Assembly: GCA_023136145.1 (NCBI GenBank)
Contig: JAGLRU010000321.1
Location: forward strand, 1 to 10,550
Origin: Alphaproteobacteria bacterium
Lineage (GTDB): Bacteria > Pseudomonadota > Alphaproteobacteria > Micavibrionales > UBA2020
DNA: 10,550 nt
Direction of reading: 5' to 3'
A program made the position numbers and the translations under genes. This document shows positions 1 through 7,135 of the stretch, piece after piece (the first letter of the stretch is position 1; the number at the start of each line of letters is the position of its first letter). Below the pieces are notes generated by a model. It was not told the origin of the DNA, ran no database searches, and worked only from the letters and a program-made list of their open reading frames with translations.

Positions 1-537
1 GCTCTTATCATATTAACGGCGGTTACCCTCGGAGGCTGCTCAACTCCCGTTAAAAAAGAAGCCAGTTATCCGACAAGACCCACTGGAACCGATAAAATTC
101 TCTATAGCGACCAAAAACGCGAAACTATCTGGGGCGAAGGCGAATCCCTCAGCAGCAAACTTTTCGGAAAAGACAAAGCTGCTTCCGATGGTGGAGGTGG
201 CGGAATTGGCGTTAACAGCTTTTTATGGCGTGCCACACTGGACACCATTTCCTTCCTTCCTATTGCATCGGCAGACCCCTTCGGCGGCGTTATCCTAACT
301 GACTGGTATGAAAATCCTGACGTTCAGGGAGAACGCTTCAAACTCAACATATATATATTAGACAGGCAACTGCGGGCAGACGGCCTTCGCGTGACAGTCT
401 TCAAGCAAAAGCTGAACGAAAAAAGCGGATGGCGCGATGTCAAGATTTCAAAGGATGTTAGCTTCGATATTGAAAATGCCATACTGACTCGTGCAAGGAA
501 TCTGCGTATTACTCAGGCTGGGGTGCGTGGAAACTGA
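1..537 (+). CDS. DUF3576 domain lipoprotein, 5' end outside window
   Basis: The first 178 codons visible are open from base 1 to a TGA at 535-537; the start codon lies to the left. The fragment begins inside a hydrophobic signal-peptide core followed by a lipobox (LGGC, Cys at visible residue 13), so the product should be a lipid-anchored envelope protein. After a polar stretch comes a glycine-rich segment (DGGGGGIGVNSFLW) and the block SADPFGGVILTDWY, both typical of the DUF3576 family of alphaproteobacterial lipoproteins. It ends with a region of alternating hydrophobic residues, probably beta-structured. The biochemical role of the family is unknown to me. Its stop overlaps the leuS start by one base (TGATG), so it is probably translationally coupled to leuS. 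The presence of lptE two genes downstream fits an outer-membrane location, but this is inference. Confidence 0.85.
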   Translation, partial: ALIILTAVTLGGCSTPVKKEASYPTRPTGTDKILYSDQKRETIWGEGESLSSKLFGKDKAASDGGGGGIGVNSFLWRATLDTISFLPIASADPFGGVILTDWYENPDVQGERFKLNIYILDRQLRADGLRVTVFKQKLNEKSGWRDVKISKDVSFDIENAILTRARNLRITQAGVRGN

Positions 538-3107
538 TGCAGGATCGTTATAACGTCAAGGAAACAGAAGCTCGGTGGCAAAAAATCTGGGAGGAACGTT
601 GCGCCTTCAAAGTCACCGAGGATAAAAGCAAACCTAAATTCTATGCTCTAGCGATGTTTCCCTACCCATCTGGAAAGCTGCATGTCGGTCACATGCGCAA
701 CTACACAATGACAGACATCGTTGCCCGCTATAAACGCGCACAAGGATATAATGTCTTGAACCCGATGGGATGGGATGCTTTCGGACTTCCAGCCGAAAAT
801 GCCGCCATCGAAAACAAGACGCATCCCACGAAATGGACGCATACCAATATTGAGACTATGAAAAAAGACCTGAAGATTATGGGTCTTGCCATTGACTGGT
901 CACGTGAAATCACCACCTGTGCGCCGGAATACTACAAGCACGAACAGAAGTTCTTTCTCGATTTTCTGAAAGAAGGTCTCGCCTATCAGAAGGAAAGCGT
1001 TGTCAACTGGGACCCTGTGGAAAACACCGTACTAGCCAACGAGCAGGTTGTGGATGGGCGCGGCTGGCGTTCTGGTGCGATGATCGAGCACAAAAAACTC
1101 ACTCAGTGGTTTCTGAAAATCACCGATTTTGCAGATGACTTGCTGGACGGTCTGAATCAACTGGACGGCTGGCCGGAAAAAGTCCGCCTTATGCAGGAAA
1201 ACTGGATCGGCAAATCGAAGGGAGTGAAGTTTAAGTTTGATATTGTGTCTGATTCTGATGATGACGGCAGGGAACTGGAAGTCTTCACAACCCGCCCCGA
1301 TACGATATTCGGCGCGTCCTTCGTAGCAATATCGCCCAATCATCCGTTAGCTGCGAAACTAGCCACCGACAGAAAAGACATCACCGAATTTATCGCCGAA
1401 TGCAACCGCTCCGGCACCAGCGCAGCTATGTTGGAAACTGCCGAAAAGAAGGGCTTCGATACCGAACTGGAAGTCCGGCATCCCTTTGTTAAAGATGCAA
1501 CTCTTCGAGTCTTTATAGCCAACTTCGTGCTGATGGATTACGGTACGGGCGCAATTTTTGGCTGTCCCGCACACGACCAGCGCGATCTCGACTTCGCTCG
1601 CAAATACAATCTGCCCGTTCTTCCAGTCGTCATACCAGAAGACAAAGACCCGGAAAGCTTCAGCATCGGTACGGAGGCATATACTGGCGGAGGTCGCCTT
1701 TGCAATTCTGATTTCCTGAACGATCTTTCGATAGAAGAAGCCAAAGCAGAAATTATCAAACGTCTGGAAAAAGCTGAAAAGGGAGAAGGGAGCACTCTTT
1801 ATCGTTTGCGGGATTGGGGTGTAAGTCGCCAAAGATATTGGGGCTGTCCGATACCAGTCGTCCACTGTCCAAAATGCGGAGTCGTTCCAGTAGCAGAGAA
1901 AGACCTACCAGTGACCTTGCCGGAGGACGTTGATTTCAATGAGTCAGGCAATCCCATCGCCAACCATCCGACGTGGAAAAAAACGGAATGCCCAACTTGC
2001 AAAAATCCGGCAGAACGCGAAACGGACACCTTCGACACGTTTTTTGAAAGTTCATGGTATCAATTCCGCTATACCGATCCTCAAAACACAGTCCGAGGAT
2101 TTGACAAAGACAAGGTATCCTATTGGGCTCCTGTCGATCAATATATAGGCGGAATCGAACATGCGGTTATGCACTTACTCTATGCGCGTTTCTTCACCCG
2201 CGCCCTCAAAAAATGCGGTTATCTGGATTTTGATGAGCCATTTAAAGCTCTGTTTACGCAAGGCATGGTCGTGCATGAAACGTATAAAGATAATCAGGGA
2301 AAATGGCTTTATCCAGAAGAAGTGGAACACGGTTCTGATGGTCAGCTTATTAAAAAATCAGATAGCTCTCCCGTTACTTCCGGGCGGATTGAGAAAATGT
2401 CCAAGTCTAGAAAAAACGTTATCGGGCTAGAGGGAGTCTCAGAAAACTACGGCATGGATGCTGCTCGTCTACTGGTTCTTTCAGATAGTCCACCGGATCG
2501 CGATGTCGAGTGGACAGAAGGTGGCATTGAAGGCGCGTGGAAATATATCAACCGTTTATGGCGGCTTGTAACTTCCTTTGCCCCTGCAAAAAACACACAA
2601 ATCTTTACCGAGCGTGGAAAATTTCGGGCGGAAAAGATGCGTCACAAAATTCACTGTAGTATTCACGATATAACACAGGATTTTGACCGCTTCCATTTTA
2701 ACAAGGCTGTTGCACACCTGCATGGAATCTCAAACGCACTTGAAAATTTTAAGGCGGAAAAAAATGATGCTGTAATGAAAGAGGGGCTTGAGACTTTGGT
2801 AATGCTCATGGCGCCGATCATACCACATATAGCCGAAGAACTCTGGCGGAAGCTGGGACACGAAGAATTGTTGGTCAATACACCATGGCCGAAGGCCAAT
2901 TCCACCCTCCTTGCTGTCGATACGGTCACTGTAGCCATACAGGTAAACGGAAAATTGCGCGCTACGATCACACTACCGAAAGACGTAGATAAAGCTCTGG
3001 CAGAAAAGACCGCCCTCAACGAACCGAAGATTCAAAAAGCACTGGACGGCAAATCCCCGCGCAAGGTTATCGTTGTACCCAACAGGATCATAAATGTCGT
3101 TGTTTAA
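537..3107 (+). CDS. leuS: Leucyl-tRNA synthetase
   Basis: Class Ia aminoacyl-tRNA synthetase that charges tRNA-Leu with leucine in the cytoplasm. At 856 aa it has the normal bacterial length. The HIGH motif appears as HVGH at residues 49-52, inside FPYPSGKLHVGHMRNYT, and KMSKS is at 620-624. The CP1 editing domain is present, with the threonine-rich FTTRPDTIFG and the later GTGAIFGCPAHDQRD, whose Asp is the family's amino-group anchor for mischarged tRNA hydrolysis. A zinc-knuckle insertion has two CxxC pairs (Cys444/447 and Cys485/488), followed by the conserved ETDTFDTFFESSWY segment. The anticodon-binding and C-terminal domains follow KMSKS. The ATG overlaps the preceding lipoprotein stop by one base. 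The Shine-Dalgarno is weak (GGAAA just upstream), which suits re-initiation. The 3' end overlaps lptE by 14 bases. No defects were seen. Confidence 0.98.
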   Translation: MQDRYNVKETEARWQKIWEERCAFKVTEDKSKPKFYALAMFPYPSGKLHVGHMRNYTMTDIVARYKRAQGYNVLNPMGWDAFGLPAENAAIENKTHPTKWTHTNIETMKKDLKIMGLAIDWSREITTCAPEYYKHEQKFFLDFLKEGLAYQKESVVNWDPVENTVLANEQVVDGRGWRSGAMIEHKKLTQWFLKITDFADDLLDGLNQLDGWPEKVRLMQENWIGKSKGVKFKFDIVSDSDDDGRELEVFTTRPDTIFGASFVAISPNHPLAAKLATDRKDITEFIAECNRSGTSAAMLETAEKKGFDTELEVRHPFVKDATLRVFIANFVLMDYGTGAIFGCPAHDQRDLDFARKYNLPVLPVVIPEDKDPESFSIGTEAYTGGGRLCNSDFLNDLSIEEAKAEIIKRLEKAEKGEGSTLYRLRDWGVSRQRYWGCPIPVVHCPKCGVVPVAEKDLPVTLPEDVDFNESGNPIANHPTWKKTECPTCKNPAERETDTFDTFFESSWYQFRYTDPQNTVRGFDKDKVSYWAPVDQYIGGIEHAVMHLLYARFFTRALKKCGYLDFDEPFKALFTQGMVVHETYKDNQGKWLYPEEVEHGSDGQLIKKSDSSPVTSGRIEKMSKSRKNVIGLEGVSENYGMDAARLLVLSDSPPDRDVEWTEGGIEGAWKYINRLWRLVTSFAPAKNTQIFTERGKFRAEKMRHKIHCSIHDITQDFDRFHFNKAVAHLHGISNALENFKAEKNDAVMKEGLETLVMLMAPIIPHIAEELWRKLGHEELLVNTPWPKANSTLLAVDTVTVAIQVNGKLRATITLPKDVDKALAEKTALNEPKIQKALDGKSPRKVIVVPNRIINVVV

Positions 3108-3600
3108 GTTATTCCCTTTTGTAGCTATCCTGCTTTTCCTCTCTGCCTGCGGTTTTGAACCAATGCACGCTGCTGGAACGTCCGTGATACCCACAGCAGG
3201 CATTGAAATCACCAATATCCCCGACCGTGACGGGCAATACCTCAGAAACCAACTTATCGACCGTCTCAATATCAACGAACGACCAGCAAACTCACCGTAT
3301 CAGCTTAAATTTTCACCGCTGTCGAAAACTGTCATCAATCTGGGAATTGAAAAAACCGCCACCGCCACTCGCGCACAAATTCAATTTTCCACACAAATGC
3401 AACTGGTGGAGAAAAAAACCGGCAAAGTACTCCTGCAACGTCCGCTTAGAGCTACCGGTGCCTATAACCTGCTGGACAACCAGTTGGCAACGCTGACTTC
3501 CCAGCAAAACACCACCGAAAACCTGCTGCAAGAGATCAGCGATGATGCCGTAACTGAACTAAGCCTATACTTTCGGCGGAAAGCACTGCGGCTTCTATGA
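3094..3600 (+). CDS. lptE: LPS-assembly lipoprotein LptE
   Basis: Outer-membrane lipoprotein that in the Lpt pathway plugs the LptD barrel and helps deliver lipopolysaccharide to the cell surface. The 168-aa product has a Lys-containing n-region, a hydrophobic core (residues 6-16) and a lipobox LSAC with the acylated Cys at 19. The mature protein opens CGFEPMH, the CGFxP signature of LptE/RlpB. The rest is poorly conserved, as is usual for this family, so the name rests on the signature, the size and the position directly after leuS, which is its usual place in Proteobacteria. The start at 3094 is supported by AGGA at 3084-3087, six bases upstream. It overlaps leuS by 14 bases and holA by 4 bases (ATGA). 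The presence of lptE implies an outer membrane carrying LPS. Confidence 0.9.
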   Translation: MSLFKLFPFVAILLFLSACGFEPMHAAGTSVIPTAGIEITNIPDRDGQYLRNQLIDRLNINERPANSPYQLKFSPLSKTVINLGIEKTATATRAQIQFSTQMQLVEKKTGKVLLQRPLRATGAYNLLDNQLATLTSQQNTTENLLQEISDDAVTELSLYFRRKALRLL

Positions 3601-4646
3601 AAATCGTCAACAGAAATATTGATAGCTTTGTCAAAAAGCCTTCCTCTGGAGCAATGATTGTTCTGGTTTACGGACCGGATGAAGGGCTTGTCCGCGAACG
3701 GCTGAATATCCTAACCGGAAGCGTTGTCGCCGATATTCATGATCCTTTTGGAGTCGTGACTTTCTCTGGAAACGACCTGTCCGAAAATCCCTCGCTGCTG
3801 ATGGATGAAGCACTTTCCATCTCGATGATGGGCGGCAGGCGCGTGGTGCGTGTACGCGATGCTTCCGATAAAATAACACCGGTCGTAAAAGATGTTCTTT
3901 CCACGCTGAAGAAAGGAGATAATTTGATCCTATTGGAAGCAAAAGAGCTTCCGCCGCGCTCCACTCTCCGCGCTCTGATTGAAAGAGTGAAAAACGGAGC
4001 CGCCGTCCCCTGCTATGTGGAAGACGAACACAATATTGGCCGCATCATCGGAACTTCCTTAAGAGATGTCGGATACACCATCTCCTCTGAAGCATTAGTA
4101 TATATGGCTGGTAACGTCATAGGCGACCGCGCAGTCGTCCGATCAGAAGTGGAAAAGCTTATTATCTATACCGGCTCCGATAAGAAAACAATTTCATTGG
4201 ACGATGTAATTGCCTGTATTGGTGATAGCGCAGATTTGTCTCTGGACGATTTGTCCAAAAACGTTGCATTAGGACAGTTCGCAGAAGCTGAAAGAATCCT
4301 CGGTAAAGTGTTGTCCAGTGGAATTCCCGCTGTTACCATCCTGCGAAATCTGCAAAATTATTTTCTGCGCCTGCATGTCACCAAGTCTCGGATGCAAAAT
4401 GGGGAGGGAATGGAAAGTGCTATGAAAAAACTGCGTCCGCAAGTTTTTTTCAAAATAAAAAGTGTTTTCGAATCCCAGCTTATAAGCTGGAGCTTGCCAC
4501 GAATAGAACAAGCTCTGACACTTATCGTTGACACAGAAATTAAATGCAAACAAACCGCCAGTATGCCAGAGACTCTTTGCAGCCGAACCATTCTGTCCCT
4601 GTCGTATATTGGAAAGAGCGTTTCTGGAAGACGGCGGCGGGCTTAG
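3597..4646 (+). CDS. holA: DNA polymerase III subunit delta
   Basis: Delta subunit of the clamp loader, which opens the beta sliding clamp so that it can be placed on primed DNA. The 349-aa length matches the family. The N-terminal part has the hallmark VLVYGPDEGLVRERL (residues about 22-36), the delta version of the AAA+ core in which the ATP-binding P-loop is degenerate. The middle carries LILLEAKELPPRSTLRALI, the helical lid follows (about 150-210), and the C-terminal collar domain contains ILRNLQNYFLRLH. It ends in a basic tail (GRRRRA). The start overlaps the lptE stop as ATGA, a standard coupling signal. The leuS-lptE-holA order is common in Proteobacteria and supports the call. It is the last gene of the left operon. 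Confidence 0.93.
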   Translation: MKIVNRNIDSFVKKPSSGAMIVLVYGPDEGLVRERLNILTGSVVADIHDPFGVVTFSGNDLSENPSLLMDEALSISMMGGRRVVRVRDASDKITPVVKDVLSTLKKGDNLILLEAKELPPRSTLRALIERVKNGAAVPCYVEDEHNIGRIIGTSLRDVGYTISSEALVYMAGNVIGDRAVVRSEVEKLIIYTGSDKKTISLDDVIACIGDSADLSLDDLSKNVALGQFAEAERILGKVLSSGIPAVTILRNLQNYFLRLHVTKSRMQNGEGMESAMKKLRPQVFFKIKSVFESQLISWSLPRIEQALTLIVDTEIKCKQTASMPETLCSRTILSLSYIGKSVSGRRRRA

Positions 4647-4794
4647 GGTGTTATCATAATAAACGTGGATAAAAAAACCTTCACTAACGTCATAAATGAC
4701 TCAGGGAAATAATTTTCACCTTTGAAGCTGCTGGATTATTGAGTCCTCTTTCGCTAGACTAGGACAGTTTTAAATTTTAAAGGAGCTAGAAATC
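4647..4794 (+). promoter_or_regulatory. holA-tal intergenic gap with probable tal promoter
   Basis: This is the only substantial gap on the plus-strand side, and the next gene has a strong ribosome binding site, so a promoter for the tal-DUF484-xerC block is expected here. The best -10-like hexamer is TAGACT at 4755-4760, with a poor -35 match (TGGATT, 4732-4737) at 17 bases spacing. A 5-bp inverted repeat, GTCCT (4743-4747) and AGGAC (4761-4765), brackets the -10 candidate and could be an operator or a weak stem-loop. No convincing intrinsic terminator for holA is visible, since no GC-rich stem with a T-run was found. The promoter assignment is inference. Confidence 0.3.
4780..4785 (+). promoter_or_regulatory. 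Strong Shine-Dalgarno for the transaldolase gene
   Basis: AAGGAG lies nine bases before the ATG at 4795. It is the best Shine-Dalgarno match in the window, and it fixes the start of tal. It contrasts with the weak signals of the coupled genes elsewhere, so tal is probably translated more strongly than its neighbours. Confidence 0.85.
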
Positions 4795-5463
4795 ATGAAG
4801 TTTTTTGTCGATACCGCTGACTTGGATGAAATCAGAGACTTAGCTTCAACCGGTTTGCTTGATGGCGTAACCACAAACCCATCGCTGGTAGCTAAATCAG
4901 GAGCGAAAAGCTTTATCGACCTGATTGCACAAATTTGCGAACTGGTTGAAGGCCCCGTCAGTGCGGAAGTCGCTGCCACAGACTACCAAACCATGCTGAA
5001 GGAAGGACAAAAACTCGCCAAAATCGCCAAGAACGTGGCGATCAAGGTACCACTCACGCCTGACGGGCTGAAAGTCTGCAAGCAATTAAGCGATGCTGGA
5101 ACAATGGTAAATGTAACACTCTGCTTTTCGTCATCACAGGCCATTCTGGCCGCCAAAGCTGGAGCCACATTCGTTTCCCCCTTCGTCGGACGGCTCGACG
5201 ACATCTCCACCGACGGAATGCAGCTTATCCGCGACATCGTGCAAATATACAAGCAATATCCGGCTTTTAAAACAGAGGTGCTAGTGGCATCCATCCGACA
5301 CCCGATGCACCTCGTTGAAGCCGCCCGAGTTGGCGCACACGTTTCCACCATTCCTCCAAAAGTCATCCGCCAACTCTACTCCCACCCGCTAACCGATAGT
5401 GGTCTGGCAACATTTGTATCCGACTGGAAAAAAACAGGACAGACCATTCTCAATGCAGCCTGA
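4795..5463 (+). CDS. tal: Small (MipB/TalC-type) transaldolase
   Basis: Cytoplasmic TIM-barrel enzyme of the fructose-6-phosphate aldolase/transaldolase family, 222 aa, the normal length for the short subfamily. It should transfer a dihydroxyacetone unit between sugar phosphates in the non-oxidative pentose phosphate pathway. Visible motifs are the N-terminal FVDTADLDEI, GVTTNPSLV (residues 24-32), the Schiff-base lysine Lys84 in NVAIKVPLT, and the phosphate-site strand VLVASIRHP. Residue 58 is Glu (SAEVAA) and residue 130 is Phe (VSPFVGR). In E. coli FSA these positions are Gln59 and Tyr131, whereas transaldolases have Glu and Phe, so transaldolase rather than F6P-aldolase activity is the better prediction. 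Such genes are often annotated fsa. It is followed seven bases later by DUF484 (or overlapped by it if the earlier start is used). Confidence 0.93.
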   Translation: MKFFVDTADLDEIRDLASTGLLDGVTTNPSLVAKSGAKSFIDLIAQICELVEGPVSAEVAATDYQTMLKEGQKLAKIAKNVAIKVPLTPDGLKVCKQLSDAGTMVNVTLCFSSSQAILAAKAGATFVSPFVGRLDDISTDGMQLIRDIVQIYKQYPAFKTEVLVASIRHPMHLVEAARVGAHVSTIPPKVIRQLYSHPLTDSGLATFVSDWKKTGQTILNAA

Positions 5464-5470
5464 ACCAATC

Positions 5471-6157
5471 ATGACAAAGAAACCAAAAGAGATGGATGCC
5501 GCTGAAGTCGTGGCTTATCTAAAGGCGCATCCCGAATTTTTCAACGCTCATCCAGACATTCTGGAGCACCTCAAAGCTCCCGGCATGGCTCGTGGCAATG
5601 GCGTGGTCGATTTTCAGCAAGCTTTACTGGAGAAGTTGAAGACCGATAAATCCAACGCCCAGCGTGTGCAAAAGGAAATAATAGAAAACGTCCGCGCCAA
5701 TATGAACAATCAGAGCCGCATCCAGACCGCAGTGCTGGTCGTCTTGGAAGCGGAAACCTTCGAGGAGTTCATAGAATCTATCACGCAAGACCTACCGGTG
5801 CTTCTCGATGTCGATACAGTTAACCTCATCATCGAATCCACGTCCAAAGAGATACCGTTTATAAACCAGTCTGGAATCCGTTTTACAAATCAAGGAACAG
5901 TACAGAAATGGCTCGGAACAGGCGATGCACTACTTCAAAACAACATCAACGGTAACGAGGAACTTTTCGGCCCCGGCGCAGGACTTGTTAAAAGTCATGC
6001 GCTGGTGCGCCTTGAAATCAGCCAGAACACGCCAGCTGGCATTATCGCTTTCGGCTCACGCGACCCGGAAGCATTTCAGCCAAATCAAGCCATCGACCAG
6101 ATAGGCTTTCTGGCGCAGGCAATCGAACGATGTTTTCGTATATGGCTAGACATATAA
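5471..6157 (+). CDS. DUF484 family protein (GAF-like)
   Basis: A DUF484 protein of 228 aa, the family that includes E. coli YigA. The N-terminus shows the family signature VVAYLKAHPEFFNAHPDILEHL, split over residues about 12-34. A basic or amphipathic helix that may form a coiled coil follows (QQALLEKLKTDKSNAQRV), and then a GAF-like alpha/beta domain from about residue 80 (TAVLVVLEAETFEEFIESI) to the C-terminus. Its function is unknown. It lies directly before xerC, as yigA does in E. coli, which suggests a conserved but undefined link. The start is ambiguous. ATG 5471 lies 7 bases after the tal stop but has no clear Shine-Dalgarno. An in-frame ATG at 5453 adds six residues, overlaps tal by 11 bases and has a weak AGGAC upstream. 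The frame stays open further upstream, but inside tal. The 3' end overlaps xerC by 28 bases. Confidence 0.85.
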   Translation: MTKKPKEMDAAEVVAYLKAHPEFFNAHPDILEHLKAPGMARGNGVVDFQQALLEKLKTDKSNAQRVQKEIIENVRANMNNQSRIQTAVLVVLEAETFEEFIESITQDLPVLLDVDTVNLIIESTSKEIPFINQSGIRFTNQGTVQKWLGTGDALLQNNINGNEELFGPGAGLVKSHALVRLEISQNTPAGIIAFGSRDPEAFQPNQAIDQIGFLAQAIERCFRIWLDI

Positions 6158-7110
6158 GCATAAACACCGAACCGCCCTCCGCCGCCGCCGATCTGACGGA
6201 TCGTTACCGTGAATGGGTGGATTTTCTCCGGTATGAAAAACATTTTTCGCACCACACGCTCCGCGCCTACACGAAAGACATTCTGTCTTTCTTTGAATTC
6301 CTGACGCACCATTTGGGCAAGCCTCCCTCTATGGACGACCTCGGCGGAATCTCCCTGCAAGATTTCAGAAGCTGGCTGACACAACGAATGGTGGGGGGCG
6401 CAAGCAACTCAACTCGTGCGCGGCAAATCTCCTGTATCCGCAGTTTCCTGAAATGGCTCGACAAACAAGGACATCTACATAACCCAGCCATAGGAGGAGT
6501 CAGAACACCTAAACTGCCAAGAAAACTACCTCGCGCTCTGCCAGAGGATCAGGCTAAAACATTAACACGCAATCTGAAAAGAATCGGCAATCAGGATTTC
6601 TGGATCGCCTATCGCGACAGGGCACTGTTTACGATGCTCTACGGCTGCGGACTTCGCATCGACGAAGCTCTGCAATTAAACTACGGCACTCGTCCGCAAG
6701 GAGGCGAAGTGCGTGTAATCGGAAAAGGCAACAAGGAACGACTTGTTCCCGTACTTGATATTGTTCAAAAAACGTTAGATGAATATATTTCCCAATGTCC
6801 GATTTCATTTGAAAAAGACACACCACTATTTCTCGGCAGTCGAGGCAAGAGACTCAATCAGGGCGTGGCACAGCGACAACTGCGAATCTTAAGAAAACTT
6901 ATAAACCTGCCTGAAAGCTTAACTCCCCACGCACTCCGGCACAGCTTCGCAACTCATATACTAGCGAACGGCGGTGATCTGCGCTCCATTCAGGAACTCC
7001 TCGGACACGCATCGGTCAGTACTACGCAACGCTACACAGATTTCGACAACAAACAACTCATGGAAATCTACAAAAAAGCACATCCCAGAGCCTATGACAA
7101 AATACCTTAA
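6130..7110 (+). CDS. xerC: Tyrosine recombinase XerC
   Basis: Site-specific tyrosine recombinase. With XerD and FtsK it resolves chromosome dimers at dif by cutting and rejoining DNA through a 3'-phosphotyrosine. The 326-aa product has an N-terminal SAM-like core-binding domain (about 24-115; KHFSHHTLRAYTKDI, TRARQISCIRSFLKWL) and a C-terminal catalytic domain. The full catalytic set is visible: Arg176 (CGLRIDEAL), Lys199 (VIGKGNKERLVP), His267 and Arg270 (PHALRHSFATH), His293 (LLGHASVSTTQ) and Tyr302. XerC rather than XerD is chosen because of the upstream DUF484 gene. The start at 6130 overlaps DUF484 by 28 bases and has a weak AGG about ten bases upstream. ATG 6142 is an alternative, four residues shorter. 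There is no integron or phage context, so a housekeeping role is likely. Confidence 0.92.
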   Translation: MFSYMARHISINTEPPSAAADLTDRYREWVDFLRYEKHFSHHTLRAYTKDILSFFEFLTHHLGKPPSMDDLGGISLQDFRSWLTQRMVGGASNSTRARQISCIRSFLKWLDKQGHLHNPAIGGVRTPKLPRKLPRALPEDQAKTLTRNLKRIGNQDFWIAYRDRALFTMLYGCGLRIDEALQLNYGTRPQGGEVRVIGKGNKERLVPVLDIVQKTLDEYISQCPISFEKDTPLFLGSRGKRLNQGVAQRQLRILRKLINLPESLTPHALRHSFATHILANGGDLRSIQELLGHASVSTTQRYTDFDNKQLMEIYKKAHPRAYDKIP

Positions 7111-7135
7111 AATATAAAATCATATATTGAAACGG

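Noticed and set aside
1359..1865. 168-codon open frame on the minus strand inside leuS
   Set aside because: Lies wholly antisense to a well-conserved part of leuS, has no recognisable domain, and its composition looks like a reverse-complement shadow.
4689..4700. Palindrome GTCATAAATGAC after holA as a terminator
   Set aside because: The stem is five base pairs with a two-base loop and no following T-run, so it is not a credible intrinsic terminator.
4983..5366. 127-codon minus-strand open frame inside tal
   Set aside because: Antisense to the transaldolase coding region, with no start signal and no family resemblance.
6130..7110. The tyrosine recombinase as an integrase of a mobile element
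   Set aside because: It overlaps DUF484 in a housekeeping gene order, has XerC length and motifs, and no tRNA target, direct repeats or phage genes are nearby.
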